NCBI GenBank assembly: GCA_038501625.1
Contig: JAZAYU010000218.1
Location: forward strand, 310,001 to 374,000
Direction: 5' to 3'
DNA: 64,000 nt
Origin: Corbicula japonica
Lineage: Eukaryota; Mollusca; Bivalvia; Venerida; Cyrenidae
Positions 12,777 to 25,500 of this stretch are shown here, one piece after another; position 1 is the stretch's first letter; each line of letters begins with the position of its first letter. Below the pieces are notes generated by a model. That model ran no database searches. It worked only from the letters and a program-made list of their open reading frames with translations, and was not told where the DNA came from. Position numbers and translations under genes: made by a program.

Positions 12777-15700
12777 GTAAATGAGTTACTATTATGCTTT
12801 TTTAACAATCGTTTTGCTATTGCCCGTTCAAGTGCAATACCCCACCAACTCATGTTCTCTTTTACGTAAATGAATTGCGGTTTCTTAATTGCGCCCATGT
12901 TTTTTTTTCTTTTTTTATGATTTTCGGCTGTGCGGGGAGGCGGTGTTTATTAATGTGGCTTTTCCTGATATTCATGTTTTGATGTTTCCCCTTCTTTTTT
13001 GAGGAATCATACTAGTATTTTTTACACAGGCATCGCAAAAGTTGAAATATATGTATTAATTCTCAGCATAAAATCATAAGATGAAATAAAAGCGTTTTAT
13101 CTCATTTAAATTGTTAATAAACACTTAAACACATTTTATTTTTGTTTAAGAAGTAAAGAATTAAATTGTTTGTGTATTTGTCGTAAAATATATTAAGTTT
13201 AAGATTTTAAATGCTTGTTTTCTTTTCACGTGTGATTGTGTTGGGAGACTTTATGTACAAAAACAGCCGCTTACATGTATCTTTTTCACGGTCTAAGTAC
13301 ATGCAACAGAGAAGGCGGGATCGTGTCCCCGACCCAGAGGTCATGGAATATGTGTATCCTTATGTGGTGCGGATTCAGACTGTCCACTAGACAAGAAATG
13401 CTGTAGCAATGGTTGTGGCCAGGTCTGCCAGTCACCTGAAGGGGCGGGTAAGCTTAACCTTGCTAAATTTTAAATCGGCAAGATTCTACAAATCGAAACT
13501 TCATAAACCATAGACTTTAATTAAAATGCGGAAAACTTTTTATTTTGGTTGGCAAATCATACTGGCATGTGTTAAAATAGTATGTACCTAGTTTTGCATT
13601 ATTCATTATGAAAGGTCTATTAAATGAGTTGATGCTCACATGATAGTCTGCGGTGCAAGTAACTGTTCGTTACTGGTTTGCAAGTGAGATAAAACATCTG
13701 ACAACCATCCACGTGCCTGTACCCTCACCCAAAGTTCTATTTGGGCATCAGTGTGTATGTTAATGTATGCTAGTTTCGTGTCTTCCCTATGTCAGAGAGG
13801 TTTTGTCTTGGGATCAATAATTAAATGTCGTTTTAATCTTTTGATTATTAATTGCTTTCTTAAATTAATCCCATACCATTAACTCTAACCGCAGGTTCAA
13901 AATTAAAACAATGTTTTAATAAAAGGGAGGTAATTTTAAATTAAGTACTTTGTAGGTGGCTTTTAAAAAGTGCTGCAGAATAATAAGTTTTTATGTTTTT
14001 CCTAGTAATGTGTGGTCTTTTTAAAACACAACAAGCAATATAGCAATTTTCTAGTTCCTGGACCTTTAATTGCATAGAATGAATTTTTAGCAAACGATAG
14101 GATAACTGTAGCGTAACTGTTCCAACGTTAAGTATTATTTACAAGACATAAGCTAAAATTGAAGACTGATGTTGTCAAATTATCACAAAATTGTCAAATT
14201 ATCACAAAATTGTCAAATTATCACAAAAAAGAGTTAATTAAGTCAATGTCTTCAAGTTTTGTAATAAAAAATAACGGACAAAAAGACACCAATTAGAACT
14301 TTGGGTGGTTGTATAATGTTTCAATGAACTTATCAGTATAAATGGCATATGTTGCGATGCAGTAATTTGGTTAAGTAGATCTATGTAAATGTTTTATCAA
14401 TTAATAAAACTAGCCAAATCAACCTTGCTGAAATTTTAGATGTAACAACAATTATTGTAGTGAACACGTATTTTACAGTATTGCCAGATAAATGCAGTCT
14501 TGTAAGATGTGCCATGCCTGCGAACTGTATGGATACATACATTCCTAAAGGGCAGTGCTGTCCCGTTTGCAGAACAAGTAAGCTCTATAATACTGTTGCA
14601 GAGGTATAAAATGATAACAGTCTTTAACGAACTTACCTTTATCGAACGTTATCTAAACTTTTGTTTGTTAACTAGTTTTTGCAATATTGCAAGGTTCTTG
14701 GTTTATCAAATGTGAAAAAATATATATTAGTTTTCAAAACCCTTAATTGTATTGCGCATTTGAGCATGATACATAAATCTTTTTGAATTTTTAGTGAAGC
14801 TCAAACCTGGACTATGCTATATATATTCAAATAGATGTTAGATGAGCATTGAAAACCACCGAACACGACAACTATCAAAATATTGCAGACTACGAGTAAA
14901 TAAAAATAGTTTTTATTTTTATAGGCAGGTCGTGTTTTCACAAAGGTACACTTTACAAAGATGGCCAAACTTTCAAGGACGATTGCAATTTCTGTTCATG
15001 TAGAAACGGTAGGGTCTCTTGCACGAAGATGGCTTGCAGTAAGTAAACCAGCCCTGTTTAATTAGCTCACTCGTATGACTTATGTGGTATTAAGATCTAC
15101 ATGAAAATGAATACTATCTTTTTTTTAAGGATCGCGTTTGTGTTGATGATACAGAGACTGAAAACACTTCGGTGAAATCTACTCTTTCCTATTTTTTTGT
15201 TGATTTACACTCCAAGCTATAATACAGAAATTGATTCAGACTATGTGTTTAATGTTAATGTAACTTTATTCTGTATCCATAACCATAAATATAAAAACAT
15301 ATCAACTAAGGTAATTAAAAAGAAACTTCCCACATAGCCCTCAAGCTATAGTCAAGCTTAACCAAAAGGTAATCAAATGTTATGTATCAAAATGTTTATA
15401 TATGATCTGTCTCTTCATGTCTGTGAAAAAAAATGAGAGTAACATGGCATCACTTACACTTACACTTTTTAAATTTGAAAGAAACTCAGTCTTCATATTT
15501 AATAATTATGACGATGTTTACAATCAATGAAATCAGTTCCTTGCGCCATAATTATTCACTAAACAACTTTTCTAAATAAACACCTTCGTACAGGGGCATT
15601 AATGGCCTTATAATTGAGCTATTGCTCTAAAACTTTCAATAAAACATGCAAATAAAATTAAATGATTTATTAGTAAAACATTATATACAAATGACAGACA

Positions 15701-16918
15701 ACTGACTGGTTGTCCGTATTCTTAATAATAATGAGCAATCAGTTGTCTGTCATTTTGAATAATGTTTTGCTAATATTAATTGCATGTTTTATAAAAACTT
15801 TAGAGCAATAGCTCAATTATCAAGCAATTATTAGTATCAATGCCCCAGTACGAAGGAGTATATTCTAAAAATGTTAAGTGTTATTATGTAGTTTGTATTT
15901 GTCTCAGATCCAGATATAAAGGTGAAGCCGGGAAAATGCCCATCACATCTTGGTCTTGGTGGTGGCGGTATTTGTGTTGAACAATGTAGCGGGGATTCGG
16001 ATTGTCCATTAAACCAGAAATGCTGCAGTAACGGATGTGGTCGTACCTGTCAAAACCCAGAGAGTACAGGTATGTCAACTCTTGTTGAACCTAAACCAAT
16101 ACTAGTTTCGATTGATCATTGTTATTAAAATATAAATTATGCTATTTTAAACATGAATTCACTAGCGTCAGCTACAGTGTAACAGAATTACGACAGTCCC
16201 GAGAACAGAGCTGAAGTCGAACCAACAAGAACAAGATGGCATAAATATATGAAAAGAAAGGCTTAGTATACAACTCAAAATTTGATAAGGATTGCTTCAT
16301 GTTTTATGATGAATTATTGCCCCTACCAGGTTTCAACCGCTGTTTCGCTTTAACAGTTTTCCTGATCATTCCTTCTTCGGCACAAATATGATGTCAACTG
16401 AACAAAATTTCAGAATCACCGCAGATATTTTATCGTTTATAAAAGGAATAAACACATTCTTTTAACTGATCTTTATCAAATTTAGAGTAGTATATTTAAA
16501 AACATCAATAATTTCACAGATTGAAAAAGCATTTATATGTTCGCAATTACATTAAATAATAACGTTATAATTTAAAATAATTACACTTTGCGTCATTCTA
16601 AATGGCTGCCTAAATAAGCATTTAAAAGCATTTGATCATAGTCAATAAATTATTTGTTTGTAATTCATGTTGATTTGTTACTCCGAAAAAGTTCCCAGGA
16701 CTTCTATTTTTTTGTGTGAATGAAAAACATATTGTTGTTCCTGTTGCTTTAATCGCACACTGTTACATCTAGACGGGAGAGTTCTTCTTTAAATACATTT
16801 ATTCTTATTAAGTTGTGTACTGTTTGTTTCAGATTGCAGTCGAGTTATCTGCCCTGCATGTGTAGGATTTACAAAACCCGGAGAGTGCTGTCCTACTTGC
16901 TCTAGTGTCGTTGCATAA
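12623..16918 (+). CDS. Gene B: secreted two-WAP / VWC-module protein, 250 aa
   Basis: Six exons join in one frame: 12,623-12,776; 13,310-13,447; 14,479-14,577; 14,925-15,038; 15,908-16,069; 16,833-16,918 (TAA). Module order is signal peptide + VWC-C, WAP, VWC-C, VWC-N, WAP, VWC-C. All five introns are phase 1 with GT-AG ends. Each module keeps its full cysteine set (six or eight). The family logic (WAP = four-disulfide core inhibitors, antimicrobials, shell-matrix perlwapin-like proteins; VWC = extracellular binding modules) suggests a secreted disulfide-rich protein. Whether it inhibits proteases cannot be read here. It has the same architecture as gene D, so B and D best represent the ancestral unit. 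The start is chosen because it opens the signal peptide; a TTATAG acceptor-like site lies 13 bases upstream. Confidence 0.9.
12818..12990 (+). repeat. Decayed Penelope-like 3' tail in intron 1
   Basis: The order of short matches (CGTTCAAG...AATACCCC, GTTCTC, CGGCTGTGCGGGGAGGCGGT, TTCCTGATATTCAT) follows the tails at 35.9, 45.0 and 45.8 kb. Confidence 0.45.
13310..13447 (+). CDS. Gene B exon 2: WAP module
   Basis: [34 protein letters not shown]: eight cysteines. 138 bases, 1-1 symmetric. The acceptor CAACAG has only a poor pyrimidine tract. Confidence 0.88.
13720..14313. mobile_element. MITE family 2, copy 1 (about 594 bp, gene B intron 2)
   Basis: Ends TACCCTCACCCAAAGTTCTA and, inverted, CCAATTAGAACTTTGGGTGG. 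Its full length aligns with the element in gene D intron 3 (39,387-39,953); a short version with the same ends follows gene C. TA at the ends suggests a TA target site. Confidence 0.8.
14172..14228 (+). repeat. 19-bp tandem repeat x 3
   Basis: TTGTCAAATTATCACAAAA three times in a row, inside the MITE and absent from its gene D homolog. Confidence 0.95.
14479..14577 (+). CDS. Gene B exon 3: VWC C-module
   Basis: [16 protein letters not shown], then [12 protein letters not shown]. 99 bases, 1-1 symmetric; matches gene D exon 3 in length and in the LPDKCS opening. Confidence 0.9.
14925..15038 (+). CDS. Gene B exon 4: VWC N-module
   Basis: [34 protein letters not shown]: six cysteines. 114 bases; acceptor TTTTATAG, donor GTAAGT. 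Confidence 0.9.
15583..15856. mobile_element. Foldback (palindromic) MITE, 274 bp, gene B intron 4
   Basis: Two arms of about 130 bases are mutual reverse complements: CCTTCGTACAGGGGCATT / AATGCCCCAGTACGAAGG at the ends, GAGCTATTGCTCTAAAACTTT mid-arm, and GACAGACAACTGA / TCAGTTGTCTGTC at the centre. No open frame. Confidence 0.85.
15908..16069 (+). CDS. Gene B exon 5: second WAP module
   Basis: [20 protein letters not shown], then [24 protein letters not shown]. 162 bases, 1-1 symmetric; a short Gly run (GLGGGG) lengthens the first inter-cysteine loop. Confidence 0.92.
16833..16918 (+). CDS. Gene B exon 6: terminal VWC C-module and stop
   Basis: [28 protein letters not shown], then TAA. The loop between the first cysteines and CC is shorter than in the other C-modules. 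Confidence 0.9.
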
Positions 16919-19711
16919 TGGTCAGAATATTGTGTAGTGCACTGGCAGTGAATTTAACCAAAGACCCATCCGATTTTATAGTGCCATTTTTCTCCTTGTT
17001 TTCATTAATAGGACCCCAATACAGAGTTGTCTTTTCTAAGATATATTATTATATAATATACTATTCATATTTCAGATTATTCTTTAATACTTAAATGTTA
17101 TATTTTCAAGATGGATTTTTATATATTTAGATGTTGTTGTTTTTTTTATTTTTCAAAAAAAATATTTGTGCTTCCTTTGATAACAAAATCTGCAAACTGG
17201 ACAAGCTGCACAATGAATATGTATGCCACCACATTTGCCCAGAATATCTTCAAAGAAATTTTTTATGGACATTTCAATCCGATAAAATACGTTTATTGCA
17301 TAAAACTAGTACATGGTTTATATCCAAATAGAAGTTACTAAAATGAGATAACATCTTAAAGAAGTCTTGGCTTGGTTTTACGATAAATGAAAAAAAAAAC
17401 ACTTGGTTTTTGCGTTAAAGAAATATTTGTCGGAGAAGCGTCAAATTTACTTGATAAGATTGTAGTGATAAACCTTTCAAAGAACTGATTCTTGCTCATG
17501 TTTTCGTCGACCTTAGCAAAAACAGTTCCACTATTATTGTTAACTTATTAAAGTTAACTTCAATTTCAAATGCATAAATTCTTCACAAAGGGGAAATAAG
17601 TTAGAACTCTATGTAAATGTTCATTCCTATATTCAAACTTTTTGGGACTCGTGCCCTTTTGCAAGATTAACACTTTTTTCTGTGTGTATACTTGAGAAAG
17701 GACATGCGTCCGTCCAAAGATTTTCGTTGAGTATTTTGTTGTTGTTTGTTTTGTCGTTTCCCGTTACGACACTGAACCGTGTTCTTCTTAATATCGTGTT
17801 ACATGTATTTAACAACTGTACTAGTAAATAAATACAAGTGGTTCTAATATTTTTTCAATTATTTAAAGGTATTTGGTCTTTAATGAGTTTTGCTGTTTTG
17901 AGACTTGCAACACCTTCACACGGCCCTTATATATTATTACATACAGTATATTACATGTACAATAGATCAAAAAGGAACTTTTAAAGCAACCGAACGTGGC
18001 AAAACAAGAAAATATCGAGGGCTCTGATTGATTATTATTAATAAGAGTTTGCATGGGCAGTAAAAAAATGCACACAAATGTTTCCACTGCTCTTATATTA
18101 CCGGTTCATACATTTCACCGGTGTAATCCGTGTATTCCGAATATTTGCTTACAAAAGCGCACTTCCGGAATTCATTGTTTAGAAAACATCGCACCTTGTG
18201 TCAGTCAATTTTTTATGCATTACTTCATCCCTAAGGTGTTTAATCTTACCTCTGCTTTTAACCTACTTTTAGAAAAAGAACAAAATGTCTTTAAAAGTCG
18301 TGATGTTTTTTATTTCATTTTTCATTAACAGGTTGATTGGACCATTAAACCATAAGAGAGAGAATGTCACGATTGAATTTTACTCAAACACATCATCTGA
18401 TTCCAAAGACATTGTGCAAATGCGTTTGAATTTTGCAATTAGATGTGTGGAATGAAGATTCCATTTACTATAACTGTCAACAAAACATTACGACTCACAG
18501 ACGTCAGTGTCGCTTCGATGGGTCACGGGAAGCTGTTGCATAGAAATATATCGTTATATAAATGGAATTAACATGAAAACGATAACAGCTAAATAAAAAA
18601 ATCAAGTTACTGTCTCGAATAAGGTATATGGAACTCTGAAAGGTAACTCTGGAAATGCAAGCAATTTACCTGTTTAGGATAATAACATTCGAGACATGTC
18701 AGATAGGTCACAGCTTTCGGGTCAAAATCAGAGTATGGTTGGTTTTAAGATGTTGTGGCCCTGTCTACAATGGTTTTCGTATTTCCAGTCCCAGCCTATA
18801 TTTACTGGAATCACAGTGCGAATTTATTTTGATTAACAAAAACTTTGTTCGATTTCATTCTATTAAAGGGACAAATAAAGGCAAATGACGAAATACTTAT
18901 TGCAATCTAAATTTTACTAAAGAAATGTATTTATCTAAGGATGTACTAATGTTTGGAAGTTTAGTCTTATTCATGCCCTAATGACCAAGCACATACTAAA
19001 ACTTTTTAGGAAAACCCCGTTTGCATGAGAACTCCGAAATTCATTTACACTATACCAAACAGCTCTTACCTTAAATAAGTATGTGCTTATTAACAATAAA
19101 TTTTGGCATTTCGTCAAAATAATCATAAGGTTGTCAAGAAATTCCTAGCTTGGTCCAAACATGCTATTACAGTTAAAATAAGTGCAGGCAGTGTTATCCG
19201 AATGTAACATTAACTGTTAAACTCAATTTATCTCTGTACATGGATGCATTTCAATCAATATGTTTTCAGATTTTAAATATTTTTTATATTCATTTCAATT
19301 GAACTTAAGGTCAAAAATTAAAGAGGTTTAAATTTCCCAAATTGCTGAAAAACCGCAAAAAATGCGTAATGAATACATTTTAATGAAAATAAAACGTCTA
19401 AACAAAATTTATCGCTTGCGCGCTTTCACACTTTTTTATACTAATATTAATAGATCGTAGACATGATGCTGAATGTCATTTTTTTAAATCAGTTTTCGTC
19501 ACGATACTGAAATGAATAAAATCACTTTTACTTCACGCCGGTTGCATTAAATTTGAAATGCTGCTTTATTATGTCAGACAAATTTTCGTTGTCAGTATTT
19601 AATCTTGATGTAAAAGTACATTCAATCAGTACTGTTCTCAATTACCATCGTTGAATTCCGTTGAGCACGGTTCTTATATTTGCGAAAATAATGAGTACCG
19701 CTCAAACCGTG
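16919..19711. other. No gene recognised downstream of gene B
   Basis: AT-rich. A weak copy of the dispersed repeat (CAACCGAACGTGGC) sits on the minus strand at about 17,976-18,060. Open frames of 60-91 codons show no family signal. Confidence 0.55.
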
Positions 19712-19805
19712 GCTAGGCGGAATGGAAGTTTACTTCCATTACGGCCCATGAACAGGCTCAGTCAAACCGAACCTGCATTTTTTTACAGTACTGTGAACGT
19801 TTAAT
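19712..19805 (+). repeat. Dispersed repeat (CATGAACAGGCTCA family)
   Basis: TTACGGCCCATGAACAGGCT and the AAACCGAACCTGCAT that follows match 7,165-7,300 and the minus-strand copy near 60.5 kb. Confidence 0.65.
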
Positions 19806-19816
19806 GTTACAAAATA

Positions 19817-20168
19817 TGCGTCTATCGTGCGTCCGTCTATCGTGTATCGCGCGTCCGTCTAACGTGTATCGTTCGTCCGTCTAACGTGCATCGTGCGTCC
19901 GTATATCGTGCATCGTGCATCATGTGCCTTTTAATTTTATCGTGCAATGTGAATACGTTACTTGCAAAGTCAAACTATATCATTTAATTTCAATCATTCA
20001 TCTTATATTTTTATAGCATTTTCAAATTTTAGATATCTCGTTAACAAATTATATGAATCGGCAATATCGTGTATCGTGCGTATACCGTGTATAGTGCGTC
20101 CGTCTATCGCGTATCGTGCATCCGTCTATCGTTTATCGTGCGTCCGTTTATCGTGTATCGTGCGTTTC
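19817..20168. repeat. Imperfect CGTCCGTCTATCGTGTATCG repeats
   Basis: Two blocks (19,817-19,945 and 20,063-20,168) of a unit of about 20 bases, CGTCCGTCTATCGTGTATCG with variants, separated by about 120 bases of other sequence. A 31-base tandem duplication follows at 20,252-20,313. Confidence 0.85.
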
Positions 20169-20313
20169 CTTTGTAACCTTAAACGTTCACAGTACTTTAT
20201 ATTGCATTTTTCAGCGGACAACTTTCAAAGTTCTTTTCACACTGATTTCATTTGATGATAATATGTCTTCAACTCATACCGCTTGATGATAATATGTCTT
20301 CAACTCATACCGC

Positions 20314-22106
20314 ACTCATGACAGTTAGTTATAATGACCAGAAGTGCTCTAGAAAACTTGAAGCTAGAGCAATGTCGTACATTACCACAAAATGTGTATG
20401 GAAAAATGTAACAGATAGCTGTACTGACCAAAAACAATCCAGCAAAGGATGAGGTCAAGCCTGACTAGACCAGAAGCAGCAGATTTTAAAATATGTGTTT
20501 AATTAATAATATCTATTTGGTTCCCTAACAAGGCCGGTTCATTTATAAGTACACATATCAATGTTCATAACTGTTACTATGAACAGTAGAAACTGAAAAC
20601 TATTAAATGTCTCATATATAGTGATTTATATTTAGAAACGACATGTAAATATTAAATTAAGTTCCCAATAAGTTTGACCTGAAAAATATGCACAACTTAA
20701 TAGAGTTACCAGGTCCTTGATATTTTAGGTCCAATATGCTATGTAATGATTCTTGTACATTGTAAACGCATGTTTTAATTAAAAACCAAAATGTAACTTT
20801 ACAGTCCGGAATATTAATTTTGTAAACAAACGCCATTTTTCTTAAAAGGTAAAGATACAGCAATGATTTGCCAATCTCATTTGTTGATTTTGACAAAGCA
20901 TAAGATGTGCACGAAAAGCATATTCAAAATCTTATTGTTAACATCGGTTGTATACATTTCGTGTATGATGATTTTAAATGAAATCCGTACTTGTTTCATA
21001 TATTGCATTGTATTATATTGCTTTTAATGTCGAACTGAAACCGAATATCGTATGGTGGAAGAACCTGATTGGTCTGTATACACAAATGCAATGAATTCCA
21101 GTATTCAAAACAAGAACATTTTTGAGAAATAATACATATCAGGAGAATAAAAAAGACGTTTCGATAGCAAAATAATTAAGCACGGGAAAGTCTCGTGACT
21201 TTCGTGTGACAGGTAATGTGATGATGTTCTCCACTCTTGGTAATGCGTGTTGATTATGTCTTCATTATTCAATGAGAATTATTTTAAATTATTATTTTCT
21301 TACTTGAATAAAAAAAGTATTATCAGATTTAGTACTTTACTTTAATTTCTTTTTTGTAAACGATTGCTTGCTGTTATCTTGTTTGTCCTAGTGCAAATGT
21401 ATATTTGAAGTAACATAAAAACAGACGAAGTCTATTCTACATGCACCATTGTAGCTAGTATGTTACTTGGTCATATCTTCCAAAGTGAACTAGGAGAGAT
21501 ATAACTAATGATTTATAAGTTTCTATGAACATTTAATAAACTTTAATTTCCTTGAATTTCGCGGGTATTAAATTTCGCTCAAAAGGCGCAATTAATATCT
21601 GTTATATTTGAATGAGCATTTGTATTATTCTCATACATGTAAAAATACATTCTCAATGGTTAAGTTTCGCTGGGGTTTGATTTTCCGTACATCGTCTAAC
21701 CCGAATTAAGCGAATAACCCAACAAATTATATGAAAAAAATGATACGATAGTCTCCGAGTCAATGGGGAATAAATACCAGATTTATCAGGCTTGTTTCTT
21801 TTTGTTTCCTATCCGCCCAAACATTCTTGCGAATAGTTCAATATGAATCAACTTGCCTAGAAGGTTGTGTTTGTGTTGATAGAGATGTTTGTACTTGTTT
21901 GACTGTACGAAATGGTTACAAATGTTATTATAAACTATGATATATTACATTACATTTGAGAAAAAGAGTTTTCCTTTATTTGTTGTCGATTATGACTTAC
22001 GTTCATAAAATGTTTGTATCGATACTTTCGCAGAAATAATTTGAAACAATATTTCTCTTTTCTTAAAATCAGTTATTGTATTCATACATTGTATGTGCAT
22101 GTATTT
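20314..22106. other. No gene recognised
   Basis: AT-rich sequence without recognised exons or elements up to the SINE. Confidence 0.5.
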
Positions 22107-22415
22107 GTAGTATATAACAACCCGCCCGGCTAGCTCAGTTGGTAGAGCATCGGACTGTCAATCCAGGGGTCGTGAGTTCGATCCCCAGCCGAGGCGGGAA
22201 AAATTTCTCCGTAACAATTGAACTCGGACATTGCGTCTGAGAGTCATTTGTCCCTCACCTCTGATTCAAGTGAGGAAGCAGTCAGTCGCTTGCGGAGAAA
22301 TTGGTTAGTACTGGTTGGATAGTACTGGTTGGAGACCGCCGGGATATAACCTAGCTGTTGAAACCAGGCGTTAAACCCGAAACAAACAAACAAACAAACA
22401 AAGTAGTATATAACA
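22107..22415 (+). mobile_element. tRNA-derived SINE with perfect 13-bp target duplication
   Basis: The head (22,121-22,198) is tRNA-like: A box TAGCTCAGTTGG, anticodon-loop CTGTCAA (GTC, Asp-like), B box GTTCGATCC, and ends CCGCCCGGC / GCCGAGGCGG that pair. A body of about 180 bases follows, then an (AAAC)n tail (22,380-22,402). GTAGTATATAACA flanks both sides (22,107-22,119 and 22,403-22,415) without mismatch. This shows insertion by target-primed retroposition and a recent date. Confidence 0.93.
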
Positions 22416-22505
22416 TGATTATAGCTTAACAAAAAAGATAAATCTTGATCAAAAATGAAAAAGAATTATTAATACACATATATTTGCATCTTCATTAATA
22501 ATATT

Positions 22506-25500
22506 CACGCCCGGTAAACACTGCCTCCTTCACCAAAAAGTGATGTTAAGAAACTGAGGCATGTTCACTTCCGTGCTGGAGGCATCGTGATATTTTTGTC
22601 AACAAAGGTGAGTACAATATTTTTAATTACATTTTCTTTAGAAAACATTAGTTGTTTCACAAATCTAAGAATGTCAATCCATGTAAATATGATTGAACCT
22701 AATGTTCGACACCATTTTTTCGTCAGATATTACAAACTGGCTTGTCTACAACTTTTACAATGCGAAAGAAACTTGCATATTTTGATATAGTCTATCAAAA
22801 TGTTTTATTCTGGGGCCTGTTATTATTGATATTGACATTTTATTCGTGGATATTTAATAAATGTAGTCCCCAAATGGTCTCTGAACAAAACAGATATGGC
22901 TAAAGGTCACATGTAGCGAACTAAGCCCACTTTAAAGGAAGTGCTGTAGGCATAGGGATGGTGCAGGCGGCATGGACGATGTGCTGGAGCCAAAGCCATC
23001 ATGTTTTTTACAATTGATGTACGCTTATACACGAATGCAATATAGATATGGTTCATACAATAATAATTATAAATGAAAGAAGCTTAGACCGGGTCGAACT
23101 GCAACGGTAACGACATACATCCGAGCATTCTACTTTAACTGGGACTTTGAAAACTTACGCTAATTATTACATTACTTAACAATCAATTCGTTTGCTGCTT
23201 ACATTTAAAGCGTACATATCGATGCCGAGGATCAATTCATGTATTGCTTACATTTGAACAGGATTCTAGACCTGGTAGTCTAGATCTGATTTAAAGCGTA
23301 CATAATGAGAAGCTGGTGATCAATTTTGTCTTGCTTACATCTAAGCGTCGATGAAACGTAAATGATGATCAATCGTTTGCATTTCAATGCCATTCGTTCT
23401 ACGATCCAATTGATAATGTGTTGATTTTATTTTTCATTATTTTAACAAATTTATCGAATACATTTTTTTATTTTTATATTCAGCAGCCACTTATTCAACA
23501 CACAAGCAAGAGCTCAAGTTTACAAAAGGAGAAAAAACTGTATAAACCTTTACACAACATCGGGAGAACCACAGGGTGAACAACCCAGAAGTCAATTTGG
23601 GTATAAAATAAACGGGCCAAGGTTATTGCACTCGACAAGACTCAGTTTTGCAAACGCATTATACCAGTGATACATAAATACATTTATAAACTTTTGGCAA
23701 GCAGAGTAGATTCAATCTGGACAGTGTTCTTTTTCTTTCTAGGGAGTCCTGAATGGAAATAAACCTGTAAAGATTTATTTTATGTCTTTATTTTCTTTTG
23801 AAACTGAGATCATAATAACATGAAGAAAACATGACTATTTGTTGTTCTACATGTTAACAACAATGTCTAACTAAAATAATACCTAACAATGTAATAAATC
23901 TAAACTTACATCGTACTTGATTAAGAACTAATGAAATCGTCTGTTTTTTCTAGAATACAGTCTCATATTGTAATTAGGTTACAAAAGCAGACAAAATGCA
24001 AAAACTGACAAACACACTGCCACAATTAAATGTATTTTGAATCATCCAAACAAACTTTTTGGCCATAAAGCGTAAAGAACTGATCTCACTCCATAGCTCT
24101 GGTATTTAATTTAGATTTATGTACTTTAAATATAGTTTTTAAAACAAAGAAAGCATATAATTCATTGTAATAAAATACGCATTGACCTATAAATATGAAT
24201 ACATTTGTACTATAGTTTAGTTTTGAAGTCTGACATAAAAAAAATTATAAACAAAATTTAGCTTATTAGCAGTTACTGTATTTGGTGTAAGAGTTCACAA
24301 ACATGAATCACTGATGTTGACTGTTTTCTGAAGTATACTGTTTAATTAAGGGTTTGGAAAAAATGTTTTGGACACAAATCACACCTAAAAGTTTTCTTTA
24401 TCGGCATACCACTACTCAACTTGTGCATTTTATAATTTCTGTGGTAAACAAACATACTATTACAATTTTGAAATTGATATTTAACACGACCATGTTCGTT
24501 TCTAAGATAATCATGTAAAAATCTGATATTGTTTAGTCTTTTCTCACAGATTGTACATTTGTGTCGTTTAGCTTGCACGTGAACCGCTTGAGTATAGTTC
24601 TTCAGTGAGTTAGTGGAGGCAAACCGTCTTTGGCAGATAGAATACACTGTATTGACTGCAGCCTTCTGGTGCATTTTTAATATGAAAGCTTCTTCTCCAA
24701 TTTGAACTATTCAGAATCCGCAGATTTCGCAAGAAAATTGTTTTTCTTGTACCAGAATTCATGGCAAATCTGAAATGGATTTACACTAAATATGAAACTG
24801 TAACATGATTATAAAATACTAAGCATGTAAAATATGCATTAGTTATGATACTTGAATTTTAAAATGCCTTAGAAGTAGCGGTATCTGAGAGTAATAAACA
24901 TTCTCAAATGAAACTTAAAATATTTAATATTTGTCGTGTTCAGTGACTTCCAAGTTTCCGTTTCTCATCTATTTTAATAAAGAATAAATATACATGTATT
25001 GAATAAACCTTCGAAAGTCTGATATTGTAAAGTTATAATAGAATTCTTACGTAAAATTATACATGATTTAGAATTGTAATAGCAAAAAGGAGACGTTAAA
25101 AAGATTGCCCTGGCTCCAGCACCTCGTCGATGCCGCCTGCACAATCCTATGCTTCCATCACTTCATTTAAAATGAGCTTAGTTCGCTTAATGTGACCGTT
25201 AGTCATATCTGTTCTGTTCAGGGACCATCTGGAGACCATATTTATTATATGTTCACCGATAAAATGTCTATAGCAGAAAATTACAGGCCCCAGAATCAAT
25301 TATTTTGGTGGAAGGTATTAAATGTGCAAGTTTCTTTCACATTGTAAAAATTGTAGACAAGCCAGTTTCTAATATTTGGTGAAAAAAATGGTGTCGAACA
25401 TGAAGTTTAATCATATTTACATGGAATGACATTCTCCGATTTTCGAAACAAGTAATGTTTTCAAAATAATTGTAATAAAAACACATTATACTAACCTTTG

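Noticed and set aside
18053..18328. 91-codon frame with several cysteines
   Set aside because: Cysteine spacing fits neither WAP nor VWC; no signal peptide or flanking exons.
22121..22198. Functional tRNA-Asp gene
   Set aside because: It is the head of a SINE with a body, AAAC tail and target duplication; stem mismatches are present.
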